A DNA stretch of 41,154 nucleotides, taken from the NCBI GenBank assembly GCA_021295755.1, contig JAGWBT010000019.1:6887-48040 (forward strand), in the 5' to 3' direction. Position numbers and translations under genes: made by a program. The notes beneath the pieces were generated by a model. That model saw nothing but the letters and a program-made list of their open reading frames with translations. It made no database searches and was not told the DNA's origin. This document shows, piece after piece, positions 17,501-26,000 of the stretch. Numbering within the stretch: position 1 is the first letter of the stretch; every line of letters starts with the position of its first letter. Source of the stretch: Candidatus Poribacteria bacterium. GTDB lineage: Bacteria > Poribacteria > WGA-4E > PCPOR2b.

Positions 17501-18811
17501 TGGACCTCCTTCACCCGTAGCGATGGACTTCCCGAATCATCAGTTGAAGCTATTTCCGAGGATATCGATGATTTCTGGGTCGGCACAGGTAGTAAAGGCG
17601 TGCTAAAATACTCGCAAGCGTCCGGTGCATGGACAGTTTTTACGGTCGAAGACGGGCTCGTTCATGATAGCGTCTGGAGATATCAACTCAAAGTCGATTC
17701 AAAATATGTATGGGTAGGTACATCAAGGGGCTTGAGTCGATACGATAAGGAGAAAGGGACGTGGACCTCCTTCACCAAACCAACAACTTTAGCAGATCGG
17801 CGAGCGGTGGCTGTTGCCACCGATTCTCGATACGTCTGGGTCGGTACACACCGTGGCTTGAGTCGATACGACAAGCGGTACGACAGATGGAAACACTTTC
17901 AGCAATCGGAGGAGGAATCAGAGACAGATGAAGAAGGCAATGGGGATGAGGAGGAAGAAGAGGAGGTTGGGGAAAAAGAGGAGAAAAATGAACTTGTTGA
18001 TAACAATGTCATTGACCTATCTGTTGGAAAGCAGTATATTTGGATTGCTACTGAGGGTGGTGTTGGTCGGTATGATAAAATCGCGGATCGGTTTGAATCG
18101 TACACCAAAGACAATCAACTGCCCAGTGTTGATATTCGGGCGATAGTCGAGAATCGAAGCGATGTGTGGATTGGCACAAAAAACGGTATTAGCAAGCATA
18201 GTATTCTTTCCGATGATCGGAATGCGTGGGAAACATACAACGCCGCTATTGAAATTTTGCCAACGGTGGAAGGAAAATACGCCAAGAGTCTGAAAAATGA
18301 TGATGTTCGGTGTCTAGCGGTCGATGAGAATCACGTTTGGGCCGGAACAAAAACCGGTGTCTCGCTCTATGCGCTCAGACAGGGGACGTGGACCACCTTT
18401 ACCCAAAAGGAGGGACTAGCCAGCGATGAAGTTAGTTGTATTACCATCGACAATGAGCGGGTATGGTTCGGAAGCGGGCGCGGCGTAACAGTTTACGACA
18501 CGGCAAATAAAACGTGGAAGATACTTACGGAAGCAGATGGCTTGGGATCGAATCTGATCACATCGATGGCAATCCGTGGGGATCAGGTCTGGTTCGGCAC
18601 ATTCGACAAGGGGGTTACCGTGTTGGACAAAACCACCGGGCAGTGTACGACGTTTACTAAAGCCGATGGACTTCCCCATAATGGCATCCTATCGATTGCG
18701 ATTGATGGCGACTACCTCTGGTTTGGCACACATGGCGGATTGACCCGATATGATTCTCTAACGGGCACATGGACGGTTTATACTGAGCGATTTGACCATG
18801 ATGGAATATGA
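14513..18811 (+). CDS. Giant beta-propeller lipoprotein 3 (29 Reg_prop-like blades)
   Basis: 1432 residues from the ATG at 14513, which overlaps the end of gene 2 by 14 nt; a longer open frame upstream is only antiparallel luck in gene 2. The hydrophobic segment FVVFLLSRFPVILLLF ends in lipobox LGCG with Cys71, so a lipoprotein is predicted, but with an unusually long basic lead of about 50 residues. In-frame GTG/TTG codons at 14558, 14585 and 14603 are alternative starts. Both the lead and the hydrophobic core are encoded by an octamer array. I count 29 blade cores, with the same LSDDRNAWE insert between blades 25 and 26. Extra inserts are an octamer stretch near 16078, a 40-bp palindrome at 16373 and a Glu-rich loop (about 17907-17990) between blades 23 and 24. 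Third gene of the operon; the barrel gene follows after 43 nt. Confidence 0.82.
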   Translation: MRKTNKDEKTRRRENVKTRQFTPFLNTCGSVEAKGREKHPLPQKLAPSHTRFVVFLLSRFPVILLLFHLGCGLTQIDPSEKKSAALEEAAITQTAAEQALVSDNVRCVSTSANHVWVGTDRGVSVYHKADNRWTKLDREDGLLSDDVTAIAADGKSVWIGTTLGISFYNLETEHWGKFQRRDGLASNKVTSVAVDGNYIWVGTEAGISRYDKTTRAWALQQEQDKDQFNAITAVAVESEYVWFGTEDGLRRYDKPKDSWNTYTKEEGLVENHIRYIALSPDAVWVGTEKSGVSKYSTINQTFTESHTRTDRIESDFIRAIAVDGDNVWFGSADRGIRRYITTVDTWFKYTTAQGLVSDHITALAVDGRTIWIGTYEHGLSRYDKVTDGWTWYSKRDMLASNQVKTLVSTGDALWVGTNKGLSRYAFREKTWKTYTKADGLTTNYITSLVGDGDDGTLWVGTSLGLGRLEGERWRFYTERNGLASNFVTCISVTNQVWVGTKGGLSVLIEEALTSSPPSGIQTISESTNQQDSSIGKSSDFNSSRITFRASHSYLTSKWVTAVLAIGEEVWAGTTEGLYRRDTTTDKFEPFPGVTDYVNTLALSPDGRLLVGTRNGLWIIRPPFYPPASGGIRGVTNLTDGLPNLNVRTVAIDGETIWVGTPGGVARSDGARVHRVFTMQPDGLLHDNVQSIAVVDKQIFFGTVAGLAVYEIEEDRWEKHTPYHDTEVLREDEARWIELDGDHLWVLNWGASPNGAILKFDRRTDTWVEYTKDALPLSSDVPFITAIRRLAVGTADVWCATGDGGVLRYNKVSDTWTHFTRSSGLPGHHATLVEVDEPDGVWVAFLGGVAAHYDTQTEKWESVKVTEAGPGTYIEDIACTKDYVWFSTNGVGVKRYERATKTWRSYTEAQGMASRSGQWIAADGKGVWTSGGSSYSWVSDRGTSGVSYYHPTDDTWTIYDRRKGLRVNWTRYGQVSEDYVWCFGWDGINRYDKAGKLWTSFTRSDGLPESSVEAISEDIDDFWVGTGSKGVLKYSQASGAWTVFTVEDGLVHDSVWRYQLKVDSKYVWVGTSRGLSRYDKEKGTWTSFTKPTTLADRRAVAVATDSRYVWVGTHRGLSRYDKRYDRWKHFQQSEEESETDEEGNGDEEEEEEVGEKEEKNELVDNNVIDLSVGKQYIWIATEGGVGRYDKIADRFESYTKDNQLPSVDIRAIVENRSDVWIGTKNGISKHSILSDDRNAWETYNAAIEILPTVEGKYAKSLKNDDVRCLAVDENHVWAGTKTGVSLYALRQGTWTTFTQKEGLASDEVSCITIDNERVWFGSGRGVTVYDTANKTWKILTEADGLGSNLITSMAIRGDQVWFGTFDKGVTVLDKTTGQCTTFTKADGLPHNGILSIAIDGDYLWFGTHGGLTRYDSLTGTWTVYTERFDHDGI
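14527..14703 (+). repeat. 8-bp-period element at the start of propeller gene 3
   Basis: Left part: purine octamers (AGACGAGA repeated, AAACGAGA), then GTGTGGAA twice. Right part: pyrimidine octamers (CGCTCCCT, CGCACACT, CGTTTTGT, CGTTTTCC, TGTTATCT, CGTTTTCC, TGTTATCC). The two ends are in opposite polarity, so the element as a whole is a loose inverted repeat of about 175 bp. It encodes residues 5 to about 64 of the protein. Confidence 0.75.
16078..16110 (+). repeat. Short octamer stretch inside propeller gene 3
   Basis: GATCAGCG, AATCAACA, AATCAACA, AGATTCGT: 8-bp steps encoding an NQQ/ST-rich linker between blades 10 and 11. The surrounding peptide (roughly 16040-16160) has no blade character, so the inserted tract is probably larger than the recognisable octamers. 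Confidence 0.5.
16373..16412 (+). repeat. 40-bp near-perfect palindrome inside coding sequence
   Basis: Six C, TTTTAT, six C, GCTAGC, six G, ATAA, six G. The arms are complementary apart from two extra T. The element is read in frame as PPFYPPASGGIRG within blade 12/13 of propeller protein 3, replacing a segment of similar length in paralogue 1. It behaves like a small mobile palindromic element carried inside a gene. Confidence 0.8.
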
Positions 18812-18854
18812 GGGGTGGAACACAACATGCGAAACGTAAAAGGAATCTCAACAT

Positions 18855-20813
18855 ATGAATAAATGGCAGTTGAAGGCGAAGTTTTCGATCTTCGGCTTTG
18901 TGTTTCTTTTCCTCTTCAGCTTTCTGACCGTTCCGGCGGAAGCGGAGGATGTCTATAGTCTATTTGGTAAGCTGTTTCTATCGGGTCGTGTGGAATATGA
19001 TTTTACCAATAAACGAGACTTTCTCGCAGATACGGAGGAGGATTCAGTCCGGCAGAACGAGTTCGATTTTGACCGCGTGTTTCGGCGTGGTTTCCACAGC
19101 GTCATGATTATTGAGGAGACCGCCGGCAATGTCAAAAACATTTTGAGTTTGGGAGAGGTTCCTACCACCTTCACGAAGTTTACCTTCGATCAGATTGACC
19201 TTTCAGGGGTACGCTGGGATGTGCGCTCCGAACGCACCGATTGGATGATCTTGATGGTTCCCGGTCTGCTCAATCCGGTTATTGGTCAAGAAGATGTCAA
19301 GGGATCTGGCATCGGCATACGCGAAGTGACAAAATTCGGGAAATCCAAGTTGGGGGCTTCTTGGTACTTCCGCGATACGCCGGTATGGGCTTTAGACATG
19401 GAGACCAACTTTGCAAACTACGGTCTGAAAGCAGAGTTTGCGACGACGCCAAAAAGCGCGTTGAGAAAAGATCTCAGTTCGCGTTTTGAGGCGACGACGA
19501 CGGTGTTCAAGGCATTCCGCACTGTTGGGGACACAATCTTTCAGGGGGAAGCCTTTCGCGTCGGTCCCCGTTTCGATGCCTCCCGCTCTGTTGGGGATAA
19601 CGATGATCAGGATCGGTACACTGATAACATGTGGCTAGATCCGCCTTCCCTGATTATCCCCGGAGACCTTGATAAAAACAACAACGGCACCTTCGATTAT
19701 GAGGACGATATTCTGCTTTTTGATGTCGATGAGGACTTTCTTGACGAAAGAGATCAGAACAACAACGGTCTCCGGGACGAGGAAGAGAACGATAAAGACC
19801 CTAACTATGAATTTGACGTTGGCTTGCGAGGTCTGCGGCTGCTGATGAAACGGAAGACAAATCGTAGCGGAAGTTCCACGGACCTTGATATCGGCTTGCA
19901 GTTTGAAAAAGACCTCAGAGATACAGCATTTCGTTACTCTTCGACGGCGACAAAAGCATTTACCAATGTAGTTTACAACAAAGATCTCTCTCAGGATGCT
20001 GCCCTGATTGTCGAGAACGAATTAAAATGGGTAAAAGACCGTATCCCCGATGAGACTTGGTACTTTGCTGGTTTCTTGAGCCGGGAGGAAGGGCAACTGT
20101 ACCGGTCTCAACCTGATGTGCAAAGAATGGAAGCGAGAGGGGATTTAACGTTTTTTCCCATAGACGGTGGCGTTGAGGTTGAAAAGCGACGCAAAGATCC
20201 ATTGTTGATGCAGAATGATCTTTTTAATACCGCTAAAGTCACTTGGGAATATTCGGGGATTAAGCAGATGGTGACAACGGGACGTTTCAAACTACGATAT
20301 AATATTGATTTTGACCGGGATAACAAACATTACGAGGTCGGCATCCTGAAAACAAATTACCGCATACGACCATCCAAATCGCTCGAAATCACGCCGATGT
20401 TCAAGTACACGATCCGCAACGGATTTCAGATGGCAGAAGATCGTCTGGAACATCTCTCATTGGTTGGGGAGATCGATGGTGAGGAGGCTTTACGCAATAT
20501 CCGACTGCGCGTGATTGAAGCGGCGGATGTGCGTGATGCAGCGGCTGCGTTTATTCTCAAAGTGGTTTATCAGTTCACCAAGACAATCAAAATCACTGGA
20601 GGCGGGCAGGTTCTGTTCTTCAACGATATGCTTGATGATGGAAACGATTTTATCCGCCAAGCTCTTCTCGTGGAGATGGAAAAAAGTTTTGTCGCGTACG
20701 AAAAAGAGCTGTTTCTCCACATCGGCGCCCAATACATCGATCAACGCGCCAACGCGGATGTGAACGACGATAACTTCATGGAAACCTTTGTGCGTGTTTT
20801 TGGAAAGTTCTAG
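18855..20813 (+). CDS. Outer-membrane beta-barrel-like protein with acidic Ca-binding-type loop
   Basis: 652 residues. It has a clear signal peptide (FGFVFLFLFSFLTVPAEAEA-type, cleaved near residue 31). The mature chain alternates short amphipathic strands and turns and ends in Phe (VFGKF), the usual C-terminal signal for BAM-dependent barrels. Around residues 270-320 there are two D-x-D/N-x-N-N-G-x-x-D segments (DLDKNNNGTFDYEDD and DQNNNGLRDEEEND), like EF-hand or thrombospondin-type calcium loops. I do not recognise a named family. It follows the three propeller lipoproteins in the same operon (AAGGAA site about 10 nt before the ATG), which suggests it anchors, exports or partners them at the outer membrane. 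It ends 12 nt from the convergent DUF4159 gene. Confidence 0.7.
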   Translation: MNKWQLKAKFSIFGFVFLFLFSFLTVPAEAEDVYSLFGKLFLSGRVEYDFTNKRDFLADTEEDSVRQNEFDFDRVFRRGFHSVMIIEETAGNVKNILSLGEVPTTFTKFTFDQIDLSGVRWDVRSERTDWMILMVPGLLNPVIGQEDVKGSGIGIREVTKFGKSKLGASWYFRDTPVWALDMETNFANYGLKAEFATTPKSALRKDLSSRFEATTTVFKAFRTVGDTIFQGEAFRVGPRFDASRSVGDNDDQDRYTDNMWLDPPSLIIPGDLDKNNNGTFDYEDDILLFDVDEDFLDERDQNNNGLRDEEENDKDPNYEFDVGLRGLRLLMKRKTNRSGSSTDLDIGLQFEKDLRDTAFRYSSTATKAFTNVVYNKDLSQDAALIVENELKWVKDRIPDETWYFAGFLSREEGQLYRSQPDVQRMEARGDLTFFPIDGGVEVEKRRKDPLLMQNDLFNTAKVTWEYSGIKQMVTTGRFKLRYNIDFDRDNKHYEVGILKTNYRIRPSKSLEITPMFKYTIRNGFQMAEDRLEHLSLVGEIDGEEALRNIRLRVIEAADVRDAAAAFILKVVYQFTKTIKITGGGQVLFFNDMLDDGNDFIRQALLVEMEKSFVAYEKELFLHIGAQYIDQRANADVNDDNFMETFVRVFGKF

Positions 20814-20825
20814 TCACGTTTTACG

Positions 20826-21578
20826 CTAATGTGTTAAGGCATAGACCACAGCGTTGATTCCCAGACGGTACGCCCAATCCGAGTACTTACGTGGATAAAA
20901 GCCCTCCGCTGCATGTTCCCACGCATCCCCTAGATCGGTATTGAAATTAATCATCATCATTAAGCGACCGTGTTCATCATAAACACCCCGACAATGAGCA
21001 GGATAGCCGTCTCGCCGCTCATAAGTGCGTCCGTTGTATAGAGATCTTATTCCGGGAATCTGAACGAGGGTATCGATATCGAAAAAACAGTGGAATATAG
21101 AGTGGGTGATGGGGATGTCTTCGGGTTCACGTTCTGGGAAAATTTTCTTGAGTTGACGGTAAAAATGGCGCCATTCTGTCCCGCCGTGGAAGTCGTCCAC
21201 CATAATAAAACCGCCACGAAGTAGATACTCCCGAAGGTTTGCCGCTTCCGCATTGCTCAGGTTGAGCGTGCCAACTTCCAAGATATAAGCGAAGGGGTAG
21301 TTAAAAAGCGCTGGGGAGCCAACCGAGATAATCTTTTCATGACGGGCAACGGGCATGTCTGTCGCTTGGGTGAGCTTTCGGATAAAATTTCTATCGGAGG
21401 CAGGCAAATCGACATCCCAGCCGTTGCCAAACCAACTGTTGCCCCCTGTGTATCTTAGCCTCACAAAAGTGAAAAGATCACTATCATCATTCTCATCGGA
21501 GTAGCTTGGATGAGATATAGCCATACTGAGACTAAGGACGAAAAGTAAGAGCAAGCTGAGGGAACTTTGTTGGTTCAT
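20826..21578 (-). CDS. DUF4159 domain protein, exported
   Basis: 250 residues with a signal peptide (MNQQSSLSLLLLFVLSLSMA). The body fits DUF4159: an opening FTFVRLRYTGG, then DRNFIRKL, then a central strand-turn with FAYILEVGTLNLSNAEA and YLLRGGFIMVDDFHG, then HSIFHCFFD, and a late AYRLGINAVVYALTH. The middle resembles a ThuA/GATase-like Rossmann core, but no catalytic residues are established for the family. Function unknown. The start codon at 21578 lies inside an 8-bp-period array. It is the last gene of the minus-strand run after PorU and PorV and has its own candidate promoter at 21732-21759. Confidence 0.8.
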   Translation of the reverse strand: MNQQSSLSLLLLFVLSLSMAISHPSYSDENDDSDLFTFVRLRYTGGNSWFGNGWDVDLPASDRNFIRKLTQATDMPVARHEKIISVGSPALFNYPFAYILEVGTLNLSNAEAANLREYLLRGGFIMVDDFHGGTEWRHFYRQLKKIFPEREPEDIPITHSIFHCFFDIDTLVQIPGIRSLYNGRTYERRDGYPAHCRGVYDEHGRLMMMINFNTDLGDAWEHAAEGFYPRKYSDWAYRLGINAVVYALTH

Positions 21579-21816
21579 TAGTTCAGAGGTTCGTTGGTTG
21601 ATCGAAGCGCGGAAGCGCGAAACAATGAAAGTGAGAAGGGGAGAGAGTGAGAAATTGAGCCAAGATCTATTGCGCTATAGCTCCGGGTATTCTCCTCTCA
21701 ATGCTGATACCTCGCTGAACCGGCAAGTGAAATTATATCACGTTTGCCAATAAACTCAACAGAAATACGCGCTCGGACCCCAAGTTCATCAGTTCATTAA
21801 TGAACCAATCAGAACC
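21572..21816. repeat. 8-bp-period element between DUF4159 and porV-like genes
   Basis: The left array (21572-21661) runs GGTTCATT, AGTTCAGA, GGTTCGTT, GGTTGATC, then GAAGCGCG, GAAGCGCG, and on to TGAGAAAT. The right array (about 21782-21816) is AGTTCATC, AGTTCATT, AATGAACC, AATCAGAA. GGTTCATT at the left and AATGAACC at the right are inverted, so the arrays bracket the whole 230-bp intergenic gap. The GTTCATTA-type unit contains stops when read on, and here it is confined to gene edges. Confidence 0.65.
21732..21759 (-). promoter_or_regulatory. Candidate promoter for the DUF4159 gene
   Basis: On the minus strand: TTGAGT (21754-21759), a 16-nt spacer and TATAAT (21732-21737) preceded by TGA, an extended -10. 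It leaves a leader of about 150 nt, most of it octamer array. Confidence 0.45.
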
Positions 21817-23047
21817 GCGTCATCAAAGAGATCCGATTGCTATTTCCCAACTCACTGTTGTTCAAGAAAGCGTAATCCACGGAGAAAGCGGCGCCAGTTA
21901 AGAATGAAAGCCGTAACCCTGCACCAGCCGTCATTAAACGGATTGTATTGATGCCTTTCCGCTCCTGAACACCAATCCTTAACGACAGGAGTTCTGCGAA
22001 AACGTACTCCGCACCGTAGTGCATTTCAAACGAGTACAAGCTATCGGTATCAACCGTCAGCAACAAGTGGCTTTTCAACGGTTTGATCGATTGTTTGTAA
22101 GAGAACCCGATCTTCAGGTTCGGCTCAATCGTGTCTGTATTGGACGCTTCACCCGGTTTTTCGGGTGGTGTATTCCAGTATAGCTTTGTTCTAAAAAAAT
22201 CCTGCGCGACGATGCCGATCGACAATTGGCGGGATCGTTCAATAGGGGTTGTCCAGAGCAAACCGAGATCCCCACCGACACCAAGCGCGTTTGTGTTGCG
22301 CAGCGCAGTGATGTAGATTAATTTAGTGCTGCCACCGAGGAACATGTTCAACCGCTTTGATCCTATATTAAACCTGACCTGCCTGCCATAGGATAGGAAG
22401 AAGGCATTGTCGGTGATGTTAAAAGTTCCGACTTGTTTGGGGCGGTTAGCTGGACTGACAGGATTTCCAGGACGTAGGAGTGATGTAATCGGGATATCAT
22501 CAACGCCCACGCGCAGCCAACTCAACCCAAGCGATGCAACCTCACCGATTGGATGAACATAATTGACGAAATCGTAACTATCTAATTCGCCAAGACTGGA
22601 GTGCATAAAAGCTGCTTCGGAATGGCGCAAACGCCCAAGTCCAGCCGGATTCCAATAAGCTGCGGTGGAATCATCAGCGATGGCTGCAAAACTTCCTCCC
22701 ATCCCCAATGGTCGCGCTCCGACACCGAGCGTTAAGAAATCTCCCGCATACTTTTCTGCAGCATGGGCAACGGTGTGACAACAGAGAGCAATGAGAATGC
22801 AGAAAGCCAGAAAGCAGGAAAACGGGAAAGCGGTAAAACGCAAGAAAATTAACCGCAGAGACGCAGAGAACGCAGGGGAAAACAATGAAACAGGAAAACA
22901 AGAAGAAACGGAACGCAAGGACGCCAGGACGCGCAGATGCGGAGGAAAATAATAAAAGTTCTTCTTTGCACCTTTGCGCCGTGGCGACATTGCGTTAAAT
23001 TTCACTTGTTTTCTCGTCTGCTTGTTTTCTCGTTTTCTCGTTATCAT
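21809..23047 (-). CDS. PorV/PorQ-family outer-membrane protein
   Basis: 412 residues from the ATG at 23047 (AGGA about 5 nt upstream); a GTG at 23062 overlapping the porU-like stop is the alternative. The mature part begins AEKYAGDFLTLGVGARPLGMGG and continues AIADDSTAAYWNPAGL, the hallmark opening of the PorV/PorQ/UPF0164 (FadL-like barrel) family, and ends in Phe (SLMTRF). PorV is the shuttle or scaffold subunit that brings type IX cargo to the PorU sortase at the outer membrane. Its position directly after the PorU-like gene supports that pairing. The first 96 residues are odd: a K/R-rich lead, then a very long F/L/S-rich stretch and AHA cleavage site, nearly all encoded by an octamer array. 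Confidence 0.8.
   Translation of the reverse strand: MITRKRENKQTRKQVKFNAMSPRRKGAKKNFYYFPPHLRVLASLRSVSSCFPVSLFSPAFSASLRLIFLRFTAFPFSCFLAFCILIALCCHTVAHAAEKYAGDFLTLGVGARPLGMGGSFAAIADDSTAAYWNPAGLGRLRHSEAAFMHSSLGELDSYDFVNYVHPIGEVASLGLSWLRVGVDDIPITSLLRPGNPVSPANRPKQVGTFNITDNAFFLSYGRQVRFNIGSKRLNMFLGGSTKLIYITALRNTNALGVGGDLGLLWTTPIERSRQLSIGIVAQDFFRTKLYWNTPPEKPGEASNTDTIEPNLKIGFSYKQSIKPLKSHLLLTVDTDSLYSFEMHYGAEYVFAELLSLRIGVQERKGINTIRLMTAGAGLRLSFLTGAAFSVDYAFLNNSELGNSNRISLMTRF
22781..23046. repeat. 8-bp-period element over the start of the porV-like gene
   Basis: Plus-strand units include TGCAGAAA, GCCAGAAA, GCAGGAAA, ACGGGAAA, GCGGTAAA, then GCAGAGAC, GCAGAGAA, CGCAGGGG. After about 22970 the polarity flips to TTTGCACC, TTTGCGCC, GTGGCGAC, ATTGCGTT and TTGTTTTC, TCGTCTGC, TTGTTTTC, TCGTTTTC, TCGTTATC. 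Total about 266 bp, all within the first 90 codons of the porV-like gene. Confidence 0.75.
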
Positions 23048-23058
23048 GAAATCCTGCT

Positions 23059-26000
23059 TCACTTTAATTTCATCATTTTGATGTATTCGGTCAAATCCTT
23101 CTCCCCCGGCATCTTAACGCGAATCTTGCAGTAGTACACGCCGTTGGCGACATTATCGCCATCTCGATCGCGTCCGTCCCAAGGTATCATCGTGAACCCT
23201 GCCCGTGCCGGTTCGGTAAACTCATTGACCAATCGCCCCGACAGACTGTAAATTTTAACCGTCATTTCATCAGCGGCTCCAGTCAGCTCACAGGTAATTA
23301 CAGTTTTATCGCCGAATGGGTTAGGGTAGTTCATTGCATTGAGGAGTTGAAGGATTTTGTGGATACGGAATTCAATCTCTTCCTCCGATTTGTTCCCATC
23401 AAGATCACTGGCACTTAGGCGGACCCGATAGGTTCCCGGTTCTAACTTAGGTGACTGGTAGTTCAGACTAACCTGATTAGACCCTGAAACGTTATTCAGC
23501 CGATATTCCGTCTCTGAGATTGACGTGAATTGCTGATTATCCCGGCTGATTTCAAGATAGACCGGGCGAGTAATGTAATCAATACCGTTCTCGTCTGTAA
23601 GTGTTGCTTGGATGAACGGTTCTGTAGATACTGGATCTCCATCAATAAAATTCTGTTTGCCAATTGTCAACTGGAGGTCAGGAGGGATAGTGTCATTGCT
23701 TTGCATCAGTGTCAACGTACCGGACATCGGGAGTTCAGCGCGGATTCGTCCCGTCTCTATTGTATTAAACCGGAAGCTATCTCCCGCCTCAAATTCTCGC
23801 TGACCAGCTAATATCTTGATGCGCAGACCGAATTCAGGGTAAACGAACTCGCTGCCGACCTTACCGCGTACAGTCTGACCGTTCCGTGATAGGTGACCAT
23901 GTTTTTCCCCTTCAATCTGGAAATGTTCCGAATCCGTGAGCAGAATGATCCATTGATCCGGTGGCATTGATGAATTTTCGTCGAGACGGACATATTGGAG
24001 GCTGCCTCTCCCAATATTTTCTTCGCGGAAAGAAGAGGCAAAGTACGTTGTATCGGAACCGCTGGACACACTGCCAAAGATTTGGAAAGTGATAACATCT
24101 CCAAACTGGAAATCATTCTCGCCTAAATCTATTCCGATGGCAACGCCATCGCTAAATATACCCGGAACTTCGAACGATGGGTCCACGAACCGATTTGGAT
24201 TGATGAGTTCGAGCGATCTGCCTTCTTCGCTGATTAGCAGGCGGTAAGTTTCGGATGATGTAAACAGCAACACCCACTTGCCCACCCGTGCGGCCGTTGG
24301 CTCAATTCTAACTGTGCGGATTTCACCATCACCGTGGTTCGATGCGCTGATGTTTGCGAGCGTAGATTGAATTTCCATCAGTCCGTCGGATGATGTAACC
24401 AATTCGGAATCAAGCCGAACCCAGTTCTTCAGTGTCTCCACCCACAGATACATGCCAATCTCTTTTGCGATAGACTCCGTACCTTCATCAATCGTCACGA
24501 TCTGATCAGGAGCCGGATCTGAAATTTCTTCTAATCCTAGCTCGTCCTTAATTGTTTCTTGCAATGCCAAACGATCGAATCGCAGCTCCACTGTTATTGG
24601 CTGTTGCAGCAGATTTTGATTCAATGACGCTGTGTCCAGCGCCGCATTGTAGGCAACAGTGTCCTCCCCGCTTGGCAGCGTGACAGGGACGAGACTCGAT
24701 GAATTCACCGGTTTCGGCTGCTGGTGGCTATTTAGCGGTGTGATCGTCAAAACAGCGGGTTGCGGAACAGCGTGAGCGGGTATGCGGAAATCGATCGCTG
24801 CATCTTGGCTAAAAATATGCTGATCTCTTTGACCGATGAGGACACTCTGAACTGGAATGAGACGCGATGTAATATTGTCTTTCTCATCGCCTTCGCGCAG
24901 TTTTCCATAAGGCATTTCGCTGGGGTTGAAGGCAGGATCGACATAGACGAAAACCTCGTGATTGCCGATCGACAATTCATGTTTAAGGGTTGCTGTTGCG
25001 ATCCAGTTGGTGTTAAGAGGTCTATCCCTGAAAGCACGAGGACGGCCTAGGCTATCGGTTTCACCCCCGGTCTTGAGTGAATTTTTGTGAGGTTCTACCG
25101 GATCTCTGCGCTGCCATGCGCTAGGGGGAATCTGGGTCTTCCCAAGCAGCTTTGCACTAGTATCAACAACGCCATCCCCATCACGATCAGGGTTGCCTGC
25201 AAAAAAAGCGACTTCTAGATTCTCTTTGAGTTCTATATCTTCAATCTGCTCAATATCTGCGTTAATCGTCCATGCACTATCTTCGCGGGAGTGGTCATAG
25301 TAGATTAACGGACCTGAGAATCCCAGGCCGGATGTAACTCGCACGTCGGGAAATACAAACGGACGATATGTCCTCCGTCCGGAATAGACGTGTCGACTGT
25401 CGATATCAACCACCGTAATCTCATATCGGATGCTGGCTCGGTTGGTTGGTAATGGTAATGGCTTGGGAGTTGTATACCAGCCGTTGCCGCGCGATGTATC
25501 CCGGATCATCACTTCTTCAAACGATTCCCGTTTTTCCGGGTCTCGCCACTCTAGGATAACTAACTTGATACCTTGTTCATTCAATTCATCGGAAACCTGT
25601 GTGGATATACGAAAATGAGAAGGCTCACTACCCGGGCTGCCAGCGACGAGTTCCGGCTGTATATCAAGGATCTTCGGTACAAGCACGGTAAATGAGCGTC
25701 CAGTGGCAGCGATACTGGTCGCACTTTCGGCATAAAATTCAACATGGCCCTCGCCTGCACTAATTCCTTTGGGCACAGGGATGGAAAGTCCGGAGAATTT
25801 TCCGTTTACGACGGTTGTCTCTTGGGTGACAGGAACATTGCCTAAGTATACCTTCAAGAGCTCTTCTTCGCCTTCAATGTTTGAATAGGTGCCGGGAAAA
25901 ACTGCTTTTGCATAGAGCCGTCCATTGAAATTTGAAATTGGCGTAAACCGTTTTTGCTTAATTGCAGGGTCGTAGGTAGCTTCGACAATCTGCCCCGGAG

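Noticed and set aside
6266-18811. Hybrid two-component sensors, WD40, kelch or PQQ propellers
   Set aside because: No kinase, receiver or transmembrane segment follows the blades, and the VWxGTxxGLxRYD core is of the Reg_prop type rather than WD40, kelch or PQQ.
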